DNA of 46,136 nucleotides from Holosporales bacterium (GTDB taxonomy: Bacteria; Pseudomonadota; Alphaproteobacteria; UBA3830; JAIRWN01): positions 1 to 46,136 of the forward strand of contig JAISFO010000030.1 of the NCBI GenBank assembly GCA_031263535.1, read 5' to 3'. The notes beneath the pieces are model-generated. The model saw only the letters and a list, made by a program, of their open reading frames with translations, had not been told where the DNA came from and did not search any database. How positions within the stretch are numbered: the stretch's first letter is position 1; each line of letters starts with the position of its first letter. The translations under genes and the position numbers were made by a program. Below are positions 25,835 through 37,089 of this stretch, one piece after another.

Positions 25835-26305
25835 ATGTCGCGACGTCGTGCAGCGAATAAAAGAGAGGTCGTAGCGGATACCCGCTTCGGCAATGTTGTC
25901 ATCACAAAGTTTATCAACACATTAATGTATGATGGCAAGCGTTCTATCGCCGAAAAAGTACTGTATTTTGCTTTGGGCGATGCGGAAAAAAAGACCAAAA
26001 AGCCGGCCGTGGATGTTTTTTCCGAAGCCATAGATAATGTAAAACCCAGCTTAGAAGTAAGGTCTAAACGAGTTGGTGGAGCTACTTATCAGGTTCCTTC
26101 TGAAGTAAGGCCATCCAGGTCGCAAGCTTTGGCTATACGCTGGATAATAAGCAGCGCAAGGGGGCGAGCCGAAAAAACTATGCAGGATCGGCTTTGCGCC
26201 GAGATTCTGGACGCCTGTAACGGGCGCGGTAATGCCATTAAAAAGCGTGACGATATGCACCGTATGGCGGAAGCTAACCGTGCGTTCGCTCATTACAGGT
26301 GGTGA
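25835..26305 (+). CDS. rpsG: 30S ribosomal protein S7
   Basis: Primary 16S rRNA 3'-domain binder, 156 aa. [15 protein letters not shown] start, [23 protein letters not shown] and [13 protein letters not shown] end are all present. 18 bp after rpsL and six bases before fusA. Confidence 0.98.
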   Translation: MSRRRAANKREVVADTRFGNVVITKFINTLMYDGKRSIAEKVLYFALGDAEKKTKKPAVDVFSEAIDNVKPSLEVRSKRVGGATYQVPSEVRPSRSQALAIRWIISSARGRAEKTMQDRLCAEILDACNGRGNAIKKRDDMHRMAEANRAFAHYRW

Positions 26306-26311
26306 TGTAAA

Positions 26312-28393
26312 ATGGCAGGCAGCTTTACTCTTGACAGGTGCCGTAATATTGGGATTATGGCGCATATCGACGCCGGCAAGACCACAACTACGGAAAGAAT
26401 TCTGTTCTATACCGGCAGGTCTCATAAAATCGGTGAGGTTCATGAGGGTGCGGCCACTATGGACTGGATGGAGCAGGAGCAAGAGCGAGGGATAACCATC
26501 ACCTCGGCGGCAACGACCTGCTTCTGGAAAGATCATCGCGTTAACATAATCGATACGCCTGGGCACGTAGATTTCACCATAGAAGTTGAGCGGTCTTTGC
26601 GAGTATTAGACGGTGCAGTGGCCGTGTTCGATGGGGTTGCCGGGGTTGAGCCGCAGTCCGAGACCGTATGGCGTCAGGCCGACAAATATTCAGTCCCGCG
26701 CATCTGCTTTGTCAATAAGATGGACCGCATAGGGGCCAACTTTTCCCGCTGTGTAGATATGATCAAGGACCGGCTTGGCGCGGTTCCTATGGTCATGCAG
26801 CTGCCCGTTGGGGCAGAAAGCGATTTTACAGGCGTTGTCGATTTAGTCGAAATGAAGTCTGTACGCTGGCTGGGGGACAGCCCAGGGTCAGAGTTTATTT
26901 ACGAAGACATTCCGTCAGATCTGGTAAAAACTGCAGAAGACTACAAATCCAAGCTGGTAGAGCTGGCTGTTGAGCAGGATGACGGCATTCTGGAGGATTA
27001 TTTGTCTGGGAAAATGCCATCAAAGGAACAGCTTGTCGCTTGTATCAGAAAAGGCACTATATCTGGCGCGTTTGTACCGATTTTTTGCGGTAGTGCATTC
27101 AAAAACAAAGGCGTGCAGTTGTTGCTTGATGGAGTGGTGTCGTACCTACCTTCTCCGCTTGATGTTGGCGACGTGAAAGGGGTTGAGATTGGTTCTGATA
27201 AAGTACTAACGAGGTCTCCGGCAGACAGTCAGCCGCTTTCGGCATTGGCGTTTAAGATTATGAACGATCCGTTTGTAGGCACGCTAACGTTTGTTCGGAT
27301 TTATTCTGGCGTTATGCCGTCTGGTGGAAACGCGCTCAATTCTGTCAAAGATAACAAAGAAAGAATCGGGCGTATTTTACTTATGCATGCGAATAACCGC
27401 GAAGATATCAAAGAGGCGCGTTCGGGCGATATAGTCGCCATATGTGGCCTGAAAAACACTACTACAGGCGATACTCTTTGCTCTGTTGATCATCCGATTG
27501 TTCTTGAGCGAATGGAATTTCCAGACCCAGTTATCGAAGTGGCGGTTGAGCCAAAAACCAAGGCTGATCAAGAGAAAATGTCTCAGGCGCTTAATCGTCT
27601 GGCCGCCGAGGATCCATCATTTCGCGTGAGCATAAATCACGAAACTGGCCAGACAATAATAAAAGGTATGGGCGAGTTGCATCTTGAGATTATCGTCGAC
27701 CGCATGTGTCGAGAATTTAAAGTCGATGCAAATGTTGGCGCTCCGCAGGTTGCTTACCGTGAGACTATTTCAAAAGCTGTTGAGATTGACTACGTTCACA
27801 AAAAGCAAACTGGCGGCGCGGGGCAGTTTGCTCGCGTCAAGATTGTGTTTGAACCAACCTGCTATGATCAAGGATTGGTGTTCGAAAGCAAGATTATTGG
27901 CGGCGCTGTTCCAAAAGAATACGTGCCGGGCGTTGATAAAGGGCTTAAGATTGCAAGCGACAGCGGGTATCTTATCGGGTTTCCCGTTGTAGGAATGAAG
28001 TGCGCGCTGATTGATGGGGCGTATCATGACGTTGACTCTAGCGTACTAGCCTTTGAAATTGCCGCAAGGGCCGCTTTCCGGGAAGCTATGGGGAAGGCAG
28101 GCGCTAGGCTGTTAGAGCCAATAATGGACGTAGAAGTCGTTACCCCTGAAGAATATATGGGCGATATAATCGGCGACCTGAACAGCAGGCGCGGTCAGGT
28201 GCTTGGCATGGATCAGCGAGGAAACGCCAGAGTGCTTAGTGCAATTGTGCCATTGGCAGAAATGTTTGGATATGTTAATAACCTAAGGTCTATGAGCCAG
28301 GGGCGTGCTCAGTATACTATGCAGTTTGCCCGTTATGACTTGGTTCCTCAGCAGGTTGCGGATCAGGTTATCGCTGGGCATAAGGCGGGATAG
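26312..28393 (+). CDS. fusA: Elongation factor G
   Basis: Translocation GTPase, 693 aa. G1 [14 protein letters not shown]2 region [12 protein letters not shown]3 DTPGHVDFT and G4 NKMDRIGA are intact. The tail domains follow: [26 protein letters not shown], and [19 protein letters not shown] at the end. Normal length and position before tuf. Confidence 0.98.
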   Translation: MAGSFTLDRCRNIGIMAHIDAGKTTTTERILFYTGRSHKIGEVHEGAATMDWMEQEQERGITITSAATTCFWKDHRVNIIDTPGHVDFTIEVERSLRVLDGAVAVFDGVAGVEPQSETVWRQADKYSVPRICFVNKMDRIGANFSRCVDMIKDRLGAVPMVMQLPVGAESDFTGVVDLVEMKSVRWLGDSPGSEFIYEDIPSDLVKTAEDYKSKLVELAVEQDDGILEDYLSGKMPSKEQLVACIRKGTISGAFVPIFCGSAFKNKGVQLLLDGVVSYLPSPLDVGDVKGVEIGSDKVLTRSPADSQPLSALAFKIMNDPFVGTLTFVRIYSGVMPSGGNALNSVKDNKERIGRILLMHANNREDIKEARSGDIVAICGLKNTTTGDTLCSVDHPIVLERMEFPDPVIEVAVEPKTKADQEKMSQALNRLAAEDPSFRVSINHETGQTIIKGMGELHLEIIVDRMCREFKVDANVGAPQVAYRETISKAVEIDYVHKKQTGGAGQFARVKIVFEPTCYDQGLVFESKIIGGAVPKEYVPGVDKGLKIASDSGYLIGFPVVGMKCALIDGAYHDVDSSVLAFEIAARAAFREAMGKAGARLLEPIMDVEVVTPEEYMGDIIGDLNSRRGQVLGMDQRGNARVLSAIVPLAEMFGYVNNLRSMSQGRAQYTMQFARYDLVPQQVADQVIAGHKAG

Positions 28394-28431
28394 TTTGGGT
28401 TTTTGTTAATTTTAGGAAGGGAGTTTTTGAT

Positions 28432-29622
28432 ATGGCACAAGCAAAATTTGAGCGCAATAAGCCACATTGCAACATAGGAACTGTTGGTCACGTCGACCAC
28501 GGTAAGACTACGCTGACGGCGGCTATTACTAAGGTTTTGTCCGAGGCGGGTGGGGCAAACTTCACCGCGTATGATCAGATTGATAACGCGCCTGAAGAAA
28601 AGGCTCGCGGTATTACTATTTCAACGTCTCACGTTGAGTACGAAACTGCCAAAAGGCATTATGCTCATGTAGACTGTCCTGGACACGCGGACTATGTAAA
28701 AAACATGATTACCGGGGCCGCTCAGATGGACGGCGGTATTCTTGTTGTATCTGCAACTGATGGCGTGATGCCTCAAACGCGTGAGCATATATTGCTTGCT
28801 CGCCAAGTTGGCGTACCAGCGTTGGTTGTTTTTGTTAACAAAGTAGATATGGTCGACGATCCAGAGATTCTTGAGCTGGTTGAGCTTGAAATTCGTGAAA
28901 TTCTGTCCAAGTACGAGTTTCCTGGGGATTCGATTCCAATTATCAAAGGAAGCGCTCTCTGCGCCTTGGAAGGCAAAAATGACGAGCTTGGGAAAAATAA
29001 AGTATTAGAGCTTATGGACGCCGTCGACAACTATATCCCGCAGCCAGAGCGTCCAAAGGATCGTCCTTTCCTTATGCCAATAGAAGATGTATTTTCCATC
29101 GCTGGGCGTGGCACAGTTGTCACAGGTCGTATCGAACAAGGCATCCTGAAAGTTGGGGATGAAATTGAAATCGTTGGTATAAAGCCAACCGCCAAATCTG
29201 TCTGCACGGGCGTTGAGATGTTTAAGAAGCTTCTCGATCAAGGAGAGGCCGGGGATAACATTGGCTGCTTGTTGCGTGGTACTAAGCGTGAAGAGGTTGA
29301 AAGAGGGCAGGTTTTGGCCGCACCTGGGTTTATTACTCCGCATACTCACTTTAAGTGCGAAGCATATATTCTGACCAAGGAAGAAGGCGGGCGTCATACT
29401 CCGTTCTTCAATGGATACAGGCCGCAATTCTACTTCAGAACAACGGACGTTACGGGTACGGTTAAATTGCCGGACGGCGTAGAAATGGTTATGCCGGGCG
29501 ATAATATTGCGGGTGAAGTTGAATTGATTGCGCCTATCGCTATGGACGAGGGGCTCAGGTTTGCTGTGCGTGAAGGCGGTCATACTGTCGGGGCTGGCGT
29601 GGTCTCAAAAATTATAAAATAG
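28432..29622 (+). CDS. tuf: Elongation factor Tu
   Basis: Delivers aminoacyl-tRNA to the ribosome; 396 aa. [11 protein letters not shown], the RGITIS switch, [20 protein letters not shown] and NKVDMVDD are present, then domains 2-3 with [13 protein letters not shown] and the C-terminal [25 protein letters not shown] precedes the start. Only one tuf copy is in the window. Confidence 0.98.
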   Translation: MAQAKFERNKPHCNIGTVGHVDHGKTTLTAAITKVLSEAGGANFTAYDQIDNAPEEKARGITISTSHVEYETAKRHYAHVDCPGHADYVKNMITGAAQMDGGILVVSATDGVMPQTREHILLARQVGVPALVVFVNKVDMVDDPEILELVELEIREILSKYEFPGDSIPIIKGSALCALEGKNDELGKNKVLELMDAVDNYIPQPERPKDRPFLMPIEDVFSIAGRGTVVTGRIEQGILKVGDEIEIVGIKPTAKSVCTGVEMFKKLLDQGEAGDNIGCLLRGTKREEVERGQVLAAPGFITPHTHFKCEAYILTKEEGGRHTPFFNGYRPQFYFRTTDVTGTVKLPDGVEMVMPGDNIAGEVELIAPIAMDEGLRFAVREGGHTVGAGVVSKIIK

Positions 29623-29628
29623 AGATCA

Positions 29629-29943
29629 ATGAATACTCAGCGCATACGGATCTGTTTGCAGGCATATGACAACAGGATATTGGACTATTCTGCTGCGGAG
29701 ATTGTTTCTACTGCAAAAAGGACTGGTGCGCTTATTAAGGGGCCGGTGCCGTTCCCCAGCAGGATTGAGCGGTTTACAGTGTTGCGCTCTCCGCATATTG
29801 ACAGGAAGTCGCGCGAGCAGTTTGAGATAAGGACGTATAAGCGACTGATTGACATTTTGGATTGCCCGCCGCAGACCGTTGATGCCCTTATGAAGCTTGA
29901 CTTGGCGGCTGGAGTCGATGTTGAAGTAAAGGTAATGGACTAA
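29629..29943 (+). CDS. rpsJ: 30S ribosomal protein S10
   Basis: 104 aa. [45 protein letters not shown] and the Lys/Arg-rich [12 protein letters not shown] loop are S10 hallmarks. It starts six bases after tuf, so the str and S10 operons are fused without a visible new promoter or leader. Confidence 0.98.
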   Translation: MNTQRIRICLQAYDNRILDYSAAEIVSTAKRTGALIKGPVPFPSRIERFTVLRSPHIDRKSREQFEIRTYKRLIDILDCPPQTVDALMKLDLAAGVDVEVKVMD

Positions 29944-29949
29944 GAAGTT

Positions 29950-30618
29950 ATGCAGGTTGGTTTGGTCGCGAAAAAAATAGGTATGAGCCAGGTTCTGTCA
30001 GATGATGGACGAAGCATTCCAGTTACGCTTCTGAAGCTTGAAAAGAACGTGGTGCTGGCGCATAAAACTGCTGACAAGCATGGATATGATGCCGTCGTGA
30101 TTGGCGCGTTCCCTATTCATGAGCGCAAGCTTACCAAGCCGATGAAAAATTTTTTTTCTAAGCAAAATGCTGAGAATTTTGGAATTGTTAAAGAGTTTCG
30201 CTCAAGTGGAGAAAAAGTCGCAGTAGGTACCGAGCTTGGGCTGGATACTATCTCGGCAGGCGAAGTTATAGATGTTACCGGTATCTCTATCGGCAAGGGG
30301 TTTGCTGGCGGAATAAAAAGGCATGGCTTTGGCGGTTTACGGGCATCACATGGCGTTTCGATAACGCACAGATGCTTGGGGTCCACGGGTCAACGCCAAG
30401 AGCCTGCGAAGGTGTTTAAGGGTAAAAAAATGGCTGGGCATATGGGCGCAAGACAAGTTACTACGCTGAATTTGCTGGTGCAAAACGTAGATTCTTCCCT
30501 TGGGCTTATAGCTGTCAAAGGAAGCTTTCCCGGCGCAAAAAATGGCATAGTTTTTTTACGTAGTGCGGTAAAAGGCACAGCAACGGCCAAAGCGGCCAAG
30601 GACACTATAAGCGAATAA
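29950..30618 (+). CDS. rplC: 50S ribosomal protein L3
   Basis: 222 aa. The start GLVAKKIGMSQVLSDDGRSI, GFAGGIKRHGFGG, ASHGVSITHRCLGSTGQ and KKMAGHMGARQVTTLN are canonical L3 blocks around the peptidyl-transferase loop. Six bases after rpsJ. Confidence 0.98.
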   Translation: MQVGLVAKKIGMSQVLSDDGRSIPVTLLKLEKNVVLAHKTADKHGYDAVVIGAFPIHERKLTKPMKNFFSKQNAENFGIVKEFRSSGEKVAVGTELGLDTISAGEVIDVTGISIGKGFAGGIKRHGFGGLRASHGVSITHRCLGSTGQRQEPAKVFKGKKMAGHMGARQVTTLNLLVQNVDSSLGLIAVKGSFPGAKNGIVFLRSAVKGTATAKAAKDTISE

Positions 30619-30638
30619 AATTGAAAGATTTTTGAAAA

Positions 30639-31283
30639 ATGCAATTTAAGGTTGTTAATCTAAAAGGCGCAAGCGCAGGTGAGGTCGAATTAAGTCCAGA
30701 CCTTTTCTCGGTTGAGCCACGTCTGGATATTATTTCCGAGGTCATTAGGTGGCAGCTGGCTGCTCGGCAGGCTGGCACTCATCAAGTTAAAAACAGATCT
30801 GCGGTACATGGAACGACTAAAAAGGCTTTCAAACAAAAAGGGACAGGACGGGCGCGTCGCGGTTCCTGGACCAGTAACGTATGCCGTGGCGGTGGAGTAG
30901 CGTTTGGTCCGGTTACGCGGTCCCATGCATTTAAGCTGAATAAAAAAGTCAGGCAACTGGCGTTGAAAAGTGCGCTGTCACTTAGGATGCAGCAAAATAA
31001 TTTAGTGATAATGGGCGATTTGGAAAGCAGTCCATGCAAAGCCAAGGAAGTAAAGCAAAATTTGGCCAGGCTTGGAATAACTTCCGCTTTGTTTGTGTGT
31101 AGCGATGATAGCTCGATAAATAATTTTTCCAATTCGATTATGAATCTGCCTGAAACGGGTTTGACGCCAGTTAAGGGTTTGAATGTGTACGACATTATCA
31201 GCAAGGATAAGTTGGTGTTAACTAAAGATGCTTTGCTAGGTCTGCAAAAGCGTCTTGGGGGTGAAAATGCTAAACCAGTATGA
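30639..31283 (+). CDS. rplD: 50S ribosomal protein L4
   Basis: 214 aa. QLAARQAGTHQVKNRS, the arginine-rich exit-tunnel loop QKGTGRARRGSWT and GGVAFGP identify L4. The last 17 bases overlap rplW, indicating coupled translation. Confidence 0.97.
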   Translation: MQFKVVNLKGASAGEVELSPDLFSVEPRLDIISEVIRWQLAARQAGTHQVKNRSAVHGTTKKAFKQKGTGRARRGSWTSNVCRGGGVAFGPVTRSHAFKLNKKVRQLALKSALSLRMQQNNLVIMGDLESSPCKAKEVKQNLARLGITSALFVCSDDSSINNFSNSIMNLPETGLTPVKGLNVYDIISKDKLVLTKDALLGLQKRLGGENAKPV

Positions 31284-31551
31284 TTGCCTGATAAAACCGG
31301 TTGTTACCGAGAAATCCATGCTGAACACTTCTGGCGGTTCTTATACCTTTGTGGTCAACTACTGCGCTACTAAGCAGGATGTGAAATCGGCTGTGGAGTC
31401 GATTTTCAACGTTAAAGTTGACAGCGTAAGGCTGCTTAACCGTAAAGGCAAATCGCGGACCTTCAGGGGCAGGCAAGGAAAAAGATCAGATAGTAAAAGG
31501 GCGTTTGTTCACCTGAAAGACGGTACGATTAACTTTGAAGGCGGGTTTTAA
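31267..31551 (+). CDS. rplW: 50S ribosomal protein L23
   Basis: 94 aa at the tunnel exit, docking site for trigger factor and [32 protein letters not shown] and [13 protein letters not shown] are L23 features. ATG 31267, after GGGGGTG and inside the rplD end, is chosen over the in-frame TTG at 31255. Confidence 0.95.
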   Translation: MLNQYDCLIKPVVTEKSMLNTSGGSYTFVVNYCATKQDVKSAVESIFNVKVDSVRLLNRKGKSRTFRGRQGKRSDSKRAFVHLKDGTINFEGGF

Positions 31552-31553
31552 TT

Positions 31554-32381
31554 ATGGCTTTAAGAAGTTTAAATCCAGTGACTTCCGCCTCCAGAGGCGT
31601 TGTTTTAGTGGACAGAAGCAGCCTTTGGCGCGGTGGGCCGCTTAAAGCCCTGACAACCGGCAAAAAAAGCTCTGGCGGGCGCAATGCGCGCGGCCGTATA
31701 ACAGTCAGGCACAGAGGGGCTGGTCATAAAAAGCTTTACCGATTTATTGATTTTGTAAGGAATAAGGCGGGGATTTCGGCTGTCGTTGAGCGGATTGAGT
31801 ACGATCCAAACAGGACTTCGTTTATAGCGCTTATAAAATATTCTGACGGTGAGTTTTCCTACATCATAGCCCCTCAGGGCCTTAATCCAGGCGACAGTGT
31901 TGAATCAGGTGAAGAGGCCGACGTAAAGGTTGGAAACTGCCTGTTTTTAAGGAGCATACCAGTCGGTACTTTTGTCCATAATATAGAGCTTAAAGTCGGT
32001 AAAGGCGGGCAAATGGCCAGATCCGCCGGGACCAGCGCTCAAATAGTCGGCCGCGACTCTGATAAAGTAATATTAAGGCTGTCTTCAGGCGAAATGCGGA
32101 TGATTCCTGGAAATTGCCGAGCTACAATAGGGTCGGTCTCTAACCCTGATCAGAAAAACATAAGTCTTGGGAAAGCTGGCCGCAGCAGATGGCTTGGTGT
32201 AAGGCCGAGCGTAAGAGGCGTCGCGATGAACCCGATCGACCACCCTCATGGTGGAGGCGAGGGTAAAACTAAAGGCGGGCGTCATCCAGTCACTCCTTGG
32301 GGAATTCCGACTAAGGGGTACAAGACCCGCCGTAAGGCTAAACCGTCGGATCGTTTTATATTGTCAGGTAGGAAGAAGTAG
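31554..32381 (+). CDS. rplB: 50S ribosomal protein L2
   Basis: 275 aa, helps join the subunits and supports peptidyl transfer. [32 protein letters not shown], the conserved [20 protein letters not shown] and the [13 protein letters not shown] end are seen. Two bases after rplW. Confidence 0.98.
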   Translation: MALRSLNPVTSASRGVVLVDRSSLWRGGPLKALTTGKKSSGGRNARGRITVRHRGAGHKKLYRFIDFVRNKAGISAVVERIEYDPNRTSFIALIKYSDGEFSYIIAPQGLNPGDSVESGEEADVKVGNCLFLRSIPVGTFVHNIELKVGKGGQMARSAGTSAQIVGRDSDKVILRLSSGEMRMIPGNCRATIGSVSNPDQKNISLGKAGRSRWLGVRPSVRGVAMNPIDHPHGGGEGKTKGGRHPVTPWGIPTKGYKTRRKAKPSDRFILSGRKK

Positions 32382-32390
32382 GATATAAAG

Positions 32391-32669
32391 ATGGCTCGTT
32401 CTGTCTGGAAAGGACCGTTTGTCGATGGATATCTGGTAAAAAAGGCCCAAAAAGTCATGGAGTCAGGACGTAAGGATGTAATTAAGACTTGGTCCAGGCG
32501 GTCTACGATTATACCGGATTTTGTTGGGGTGAACTTTGCCGTACATAATGGAAAGAAGTTTATTCCCGTTTATGTGACCGAGGATATGATAGGGCACAAA
32601 TTGGGCGAGTTTGCCCCTACGCGTACTTTTTACGGTCACGCGGGCGATAAGAAAGCGAAGAAAGCATAA
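32391..32669 (+). CDS. rpsS: 30S ribosomal protein S19
   Basis: 92 aa. [47 protein letters not shown] and [12 protein letters not shown] are canonical S19 sequences. Ten bases after rplB. Confidence 0.98.
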   Translation: MARSVWKGPFVDGYLVKKAQKVMESGRKDVIKTWSRRSTIIPDFVGVNFAVHNGKKFIPVYVTEDMIGHKLGEFAPTRTFYGHAGDKKAKKA

Positions 32670-32672
32670 AAA

Positions 32673-33044
32673 ATGTCTAAAAGATTGCATTTGGCACATA
32701 AATCTACTCAAGTTACCGCACGCAACAGGTTTGTGAAAAGCTCTCCACGAAAAGTCAACCTGGTTGCTTCGATGATTAGAGGCAAAACCGTCGCCAAAGC
32801 GTTGACTTCTTTGGCTTTCTGTGAGAAGCGTTCATCTGAGGACGTCTGTAAGACGCTTAAATCGGCGATTGCTAACGCCGAGAATAATCACGGTTTAGAC
32901 GCCGATTCGCTTATCGTATTAGAAGCTTATGTGGGCAAGTCAAGTACGCTGCGCAGGTGGAAACCGGGTTCGTTTGGTAAAGCTCGGCCGATTTTAAAAC
33001 GGTCTAGCAATTTAACAGTGGTGGTTAGCGAGGTTGAGGACTGA
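32673..33044 (+). CDS. rplV: 50S ribosomal protein L22
   Basis: 123 aa, lines the exit tunnel. [30 protein letters not shown] and [20 protein letters not shown] (the beta-hairpin and end) identify it. Its stop lies just before the chosen rpsC start. Confidence 0.97.
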   Translation: MSKRLHLAHKSTQVTARNRFVKSSPRKVNLVASMIRGKTVAKALTSLAFCEKRSSEDVCKTLKSAIANAENNHGLDADSLIVLEAYVGKSSTLRRWKPGSFGKARPILKRSSNLTVVVSEVED

Positions 33045-33048
33045 GGGT

Positions 33049-33711
33049 ATGGGGCAAAAGATAAATCCACATTCGCTGCGCCTCGGTATCATCAGGAATT
33101 GGAATTCTTGTTGGTTTTCGAAAAGAGACTTTGCCGATCGCCTGCACGAAGACCACAAAGTACGGGCTTTTATAAAGAAAAAGCTTACGCAAGGCGCGGT
33201 ATCCAAGGTTTCTATAGAGCGTATGGCAACGCGGGTAGTCGTGTCCATACATACTGCTAGGCCAGGGGTTGTGATAGGTAAAAAAGGCTCGGATATCGAA
33301 GCGCTTAAGAAGGAGATTTCGGGATTTGTTGGCGGGGATGTAGTTCTTAATATAGTTGAAATACGCAAGCCAGAAATTGACGCCGAGCTGGTTGCCGAAA
33401 ATATTGCTTCTCAGATAGAAAAAAGGATTGGGTTCAGGCGAGCTATAAAGCGAGCTATGCAGAGCGCTTTGCGATTTGGCGCGCAGGGGATAAGGGTTAA
33501 CTGCTCTGGACGCTTAGGCGGCGCTGAGATTGCCAGGATGGAATGGTATCGTGAAGGGCAAGTGCCATTGCATACTCTGCGTGCTGATATTGATTATGGG
33601 TTTAGGGATGCTTTTACAACTTATGGCTGCATAGGTGTGAAGGTGTGGATATATAAGGGAGAGAAATACGATGCGGACGCTGTATTCTTGCCCGGAAAGT
33701 TAAAATCCTGA
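33049..33711 (+). CDS. rpsC: 30S ribosomal protein S3
   Basis: 220 aa with a KH domain ([18 protein letters not shown]) near residue 75 and the C-terminal [13 protein letters not shown]. The canonical [13 protein letters not shown] start selects ATG 33049 rather than the in-frame TTG at 33034. Confidence 0.97.
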   Translation: MGQKINPHSLRLGIIRNWNSCWFSKRDFADRLHEDHKVRAFIKKKLTQGAVSKVSIERMATRVVVSIHTARPGVVIGKKGSDIEALKKEISGFVGGDVVLNIVEIRKPEIDAELVAENIASQIEKRIGFRRAIKRAMQSALRFGAQGIRVNCSGRLGGAEIARMEWYREGQVPLHTLRADIDYGFRDAFTTYGCIGVKVWIYKGEKYDADAVFLPGKLKS

Positions 33712-33729
33712 AGATAAGGGCTGAGGCTT

Positions 33730-34140
33730 ATGTTTTCTCCTAAAAAAACCAAGTTTCGTAAGCAGTTTAAGGGCCGTATCCATGGTGTTGTGTCTCGTGG
33801 TGCGTCGTTAAGCTTCGGCGCATATGGCCTTAAGGCTTTAGAGCCTATGAGGGTAACTGCCGCGCAAATAGAAGCGGCCAGGCGTGCCATAACCCGCCAT
33901 ATGAAAAGGGTTGGTAAGGTCTGGATCAGGATATTTCCAGACGTGCCTGTATCTAAACGGCCGGCCGAAGTTCGTATGGGCAGCGGGAAAGGAGCGCCTG
34001 AATATTGGGCTTGTCGTGTATATCCTGGTACAGTTATGTTTGAGCTGGATGGAGTAAGCGAAATGGTGGCTCGTGAGGCTTTGGGATTAGCGGCGGCCAA
34101 GTTGCCAATCTCTACAAAATTTATTGAAAGGGTTCTTTAG
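33730..34140 (+). CDS. rplP: 50S ribosomal protein L16
   Basis: 136 aa, contacts the A-site t[19 protein letters not shown] start, [45 protein letters not shown] and [12 protein letters not shown] are all canonical. Confidence 0.98.
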   Translation: MFSPKKTKFRKQFKGRIHGVVSRGASLSFGAYGLKALEPMRVTAAQIEAARRAITRHMKRVGKVWIRIFPDVPVSKRPAEVRMGSGKGAPEYWACRVYPGTVMFELDGVSEMVAREALGLAAAKLPISTKFIERVL

Positions 34141-34143
34141 TTT

Positions 34144-34335
34144 ATGGCGAAGAAAAAAGATCAAAAGCAAGCACCTGAGAAACTTGACGCGTTCGGGGCC
34201 AAGAAAGAAATCGCAAAAATGCGTTTTCGTAGAGCCATGGGCGAGTCGGTTGCTTCGCACCGCTTTCGCGAGCTGCGTCGATCGATCGCGGTTGAGCTAA
34301 CGACAAATGCTAAGATGAAGGAACACAATGCCTAA
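34144..34335 (+). CDS. rpmC: 50S ribosomal protein L29
   Basis: 63 aa, two-helix protein beside the tunnel exit, with [14 protein letters not shown] and FRELRRSIA. The N-terminus is Lys/Gln-rich and a little divergent. It overlaps rpsQ by eight bases and lies between L16 and S17 as in other bacteria. Confidence 0.9.
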   Translation: MAKKKDQKQAPEKLDAFGAKKEIAKMRFRRAMGESVASHRFRELRRSIAVELTTNAKMKEHNA

Positions 34336-34573
34336 GCGGATTCTTTCAGGAATTGTTGTTAGCAATGTGTGCGAAAAGACGGTAACAGTCAATGTTACCA
34401 GGCAGGTCAAGCATCCGCGCTATATGAAATATGTGCGTATTTCCAAGAAATATCTTGCGCATGACGCGGCCAATGCCTGTAAAATCGGTGAGGTCGTAAG
34501 CATTCAGGAATCTCGTCCGATTTCTAAACGCAAAAGCTGGGTCGTCCTTGGCGAAAGCGGAGGCGGGCAATGA
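34328..34573 (+). CDS. rpsQ: 30S ribosomal protein S17
   Basis: 81 aa OB-fold protein: [34 protein letters not shown], and [14 protein letters not shown]. The end overlaps rplN by four bases (ATGA). Confidence 0.97.
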   Translation: MPKRILSGIVVSNVCEKTVTVNVTRQVKHPRYMKYVRISKKYLAHDAANACKIGEVVSIQESRPISKRKSWVVLGESGGGQ

Positions 34574-34938
34574 TTCAGATGCAAACCAGGCTTGAGGTAG
34601 CTGACAATTCCGGAGCCAAAGAGATTATGTGTATCAAGGTTTTGGGAGGGACTCATCGCAGAACCGCCAGCGTAGGGGATATAATTATCGCGTCTGTTAA
34701 GGATGCTATTCCAAGAGGAAAGGTCAAAAGCGGCGATGTAGTGCGCGCAATTATTGTAAGGACGGCTTTTCCGGTCAGGCGAGATGATGGATCAATAATT
34801 CGCTTTGACCGCAATGCGGCGGTGCTGCTGAACAAGCAGGATGAGCCAATAGGTACGCGTATCTTTGGCCCAGTAACCAGAGAGCTGCGTAGAGCCAAGA
34901 TGACAAAGATTATATCGCTGGCTCCGGAGGTGTTGTGA
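34570..34938 (+). CDS. rplN: 50S ribosomal protein L14
   Basis: 122 aa. [38 protein letters not shown] and [13 protein letters not shown] are canonical. ATGA overlap with rpsQ upstream and a one-base overlap with rplX. Confidence 0.98.
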   Translation: MIQMQTRLEVADNSGAKEIMCIKVLGGTHRRTASVGDIIIASVKDAIPRGKVKSGDVVRAIIVRTAFPVRRDDGSIIRFDRNAAVLLNKQDEPIGTRIFGPVTRELRRAKMTKIISLAPEVL

Positions 34939-35258
34939 TGTGTGCGCAGCGTCTAAAGAAAGGTGATAAGGTTGTTGTTATTACCGGTAAGGACAAGGGC
35001 GTGAAGGGCGAGATTGAGCGCATTTTCACCAAAACGCATAAGGCCCTTGTTAAAGGGGTTAATGTGGCGACTCGCCATGTTAAACCGTCTCAAAATGATG
35101 CTGGTGGGTTGGTTAAGAAGGACAGGCCGGTGGATATTTCTAATCTGATGATTGTTGATCCTTCGTCAGACAAACCGACGAGAGTCGGGTTTAAGGTGGT
35201 CGATGGCCGCAAAGTGCGCTTTGCAAAGCGTTCTGGAACGGTTTTGGATTTAAAATAG
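34938..35258 (+). CDS. rplX: 50S ribosomal protein L24
   Basis: 106 aa with the KOW motif KKGDKVVVITGKDKGVKGEI near the N-terminus, then GVNVATRHVKPS. ATG 34938 has GGAGG seven bases upstream; an in-frame GTG lies three bases earlier. Confidence 0.96.
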   Translation: MCAQRLKKGDKVVVITGKDKGVKGEIERIFTKTHKALVKGVNVATRHVKPSQNDAGGLVKKDRPVDISNLMIVDPSSDKPTRVGFKVVDGRKVRFAKRSGTVLDLK

Positions 35259-35272
35259 GAAGTTTGACTTAA

Positions 35273-35815
35273 ATGAGTAGGCTTTATAAAGAATACAGCG
35301 ACGTGATAGTGCCAAAGCTTCAGACAGAGTTTGGTTACAAGAACAAATTCGAGGTTCCTAGGCTTGAAAAAATAATCCTGAACATGGGGGTAGGGGAAGC
35401 TTTAACAGACAGTAAACATATTAAGCAAGCCTCTGAAGAGCTTAGCTGGATATCTGGGCAGAAAGCAATTGTTACGGCGGCGCGTAAATCAATCGCGGGG
35501 TTTAAATTAAGGGCTGGTAACAAGGTTGGGGCTAAGGTAACGTTACGCGGAAGTCGTATGTATGAGTTTTTAGATAGACTTATTAACATTGCTTTGCCGC
35601 GGGTTAGGGATTTCAGGGGGTTGCCCACTCGCTCTTGTGACGGTAAAGGAAATTACTCTTTTGGTATAAAAGAACAGATAATTTTCCCTGAGGTTGCTAC
35701 GCGTGAAGCTGATACTATACGCGGACTGGATGTGACTTTAGTAACTACGGCCAATAAAGACGAGGAGTGTGTTTTCTTGTTAAAAATGTTTAATTTTCCT
35801 TTCGCGAGGGCTTAG
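35273..35815 (+). CDS. rplE: 50S ribosomal protein L5
   Basis: 180 aa, binds 5S rRNA. LEKIILNMGVGEA, TAARKSIAGFKLR, GAKVTLRGSRMYEFLDRL and GNYSFGIKEQIIFPE are canonical L5 blocks. Confidence 0.98.
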   Translation: MSRLYKEYSDVIVPKLQTEFGYKNKFEVPRLEKIILNMGVGEALTDSKHIKQASEELSWISGQKAIVTAARKSIAGFKLRAGNKVGAKVTLRGSRMYEFLDRLINIALPRVRDFRGLPTRSCDGKGNYSFGIKEQIIFPEVATREADTIRGLDVTLVTTANKDEECVFLLKMFNFPFARA

Positions 35816-35818
35816 GGT

Positions 35819-36124
35819 ATGGCAAAGAAAAGTTCTATGGAAAGGTGCTTGCATATCAGAAGCTTGGTTCGCCGTGCAAAAAATAAGCGGGGCGCGCTGA
35901 AGTCCGTTATATACAACCGAAAAGAGGAGCCGGCAGTTCGTTTTGCGGCTCAGATGAAGTTGGCGGCTTTGCCCAGAAACGGCTCTGCAACCAGAATAAG
36001 AAACCGTTGCGAGATTACAGGGCGGGCAAGGGGGTATTACCGTAAATTTAGGATTTCCAGGATCATGATAAGAGAAATGGCGGCACAAGGGATAATTCCC
36101 GGTATGCGCAAGGCAAGTTGGTGA
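35819..36124 (+). CDS. rpsN: 30S ribosomal protein S14
   Basis: 101 aa, the long zinc-free form (no CxxC pairs), as usual in proteobacteria. LPRNGSATRIRNRCEITGRA and the end FRISRIMIREMAAQGIIPGM identify it. Confidence 0.97.
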   Translation: MAKKSSMERCLHIRSLVRRAKNKRGALKSVIYNRKEEPAVRFAAQMKLAALPRNGSATRIRNRCEITGRARGYYRKFRISRIMIREMAAQGIIPGMRKASW

Positions 36125-36140
36125 GGGGCGGGGTGTTGAT

Positions 36141-36536
36141 ATGTGCATGACTGATCCAATATCCGATATGTTTGCCAGGATGAGGAACGCCGGCATGCGT
36201 GGCTATAAGACTGTGTCAGTTCCGGCTTCTAAACTTAAGGTCAGCATATTAGAGGCTTTGCTTAGGGAGGGGTATATAGGCGGATACTCTAAGGAAATAA
36301 AAGACCGGTTCCCAAGCATTTCTATAGACCTGAAATATCACGATGGAAAACCGGTGATATCCAGCATATCTAAGGTGTCGAAGCCAGGATGCAGGATTTA
36401 TGCGAACGTAAAGTCTATTCCGCAGGTCAGTAACGGCCTTGGCATTTCGATAGTTTCTACGTCGTCTGGGGTGTTTTCTGATGCTGAGGCGCGCGAAAGA
36501 AAGCTCGGCGGCGAAGTCATTTGTAAGGTATTTTAA
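36141..36536 (+). CDS. rpsH: 30S ribosomal protein S8
   Basis: 131 aa. MTDPISDMFARMRNAG near the N-terminus and the end GVFSDAEARERKLGGEVICKVF are typical. ATG 36141 has a GGGGCGGGG purine run eight bases upstream; ATG 36147 would give the usual MTDPI start. Confidence 0.96.
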   Translation: MCMTDPISDMFARMRNAGMRGYKTVSVPASKLKVSILEALLREGYIGGYSKEIKDRFPSISIDLKYHDGKPVISSISKVSKPGCRIYANVKSIPQVSNGLGISIVSTSSGVFSDAEARERKLGGEVICKVF

Positions 36537-36553
36537 AAGGGAAAAGTGCGGAC

Positions 36554-37087
36554 ATGTCACGTGTAGGTAAACATCCGATAGCTGTGCCCGCCGGAGTTAA
36601 AGCTTCGATAGAGGGCGGGGTTCTTATCGCTCAGGCCGCTAAAGGTGAGTTTAGATTTCCTATTCCCGATGGCGTTAAAGTGTCGCTGGAAGATTCAAAA
36701 ATATCCATCACTGGGATAAGCAAGGATAAGCGAGATCGGCAGATGTGGGGAACCGCTCGGGCTATTATAAATAATGGTGTCTCTGGGCTTGTTACGCCTT
36801 TCTGCAAAAAGGTTGAGTTGGTAGGGGTTGGCTATAGAGCATCAATGCAGGGTAACAACCTAGTGTTGCAATTGGGGTACAGCCATGATATAAATTTTGC
36901 CGTTCCAAATGGTATTTCGGTGAAGTGCGAGAAACCTACAACAATCTCGATTAACGGTCCTGATAAAAAGATGGTTGGGCAGGTGGTTAGAGAGCTGCAA
37001 AACCTAAGGAAGCCAGAGCCTTACAAGGGTAAGGGTGTTCTAAGAGAAGGGCAGTTCGTCATCAGGAAAGAAGGGAAGAAGAAATAG
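36554..37087 (+). CDS. rplF: 50S ribosomal protein L6
   Basis: 177 aa with the two L6 repeats: [14 protein letters not shown] start, the [20 protein letters not shown] strand, and the C-terminal [13 protein letters not shown]. Standard place between S8 and L18. Confidence 0.98.
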   Translation: MSRVGKHPIAVPAGVKASIEGGVLIAQAAKGEFRFPIPDGVKVSLEDSKISITGISKDKRDRQMWGTARAIINNGVSGLVTPFCKKVELVGVGYRASMQGNNLVLQLGYSHDINFAVPNGISVKCEKPTTISINGPDKKMVGQVVRELQNLRKPEPYKGKGVLREGQFVIRKEGKKK

Positions 37088-37089
37088 TC

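Noticed and set aside
26051-26566. Minus-strand frame of 171 codons across rpsG and fusA
   Set aside because: Antisense to two certain genes, with no ribosome site.
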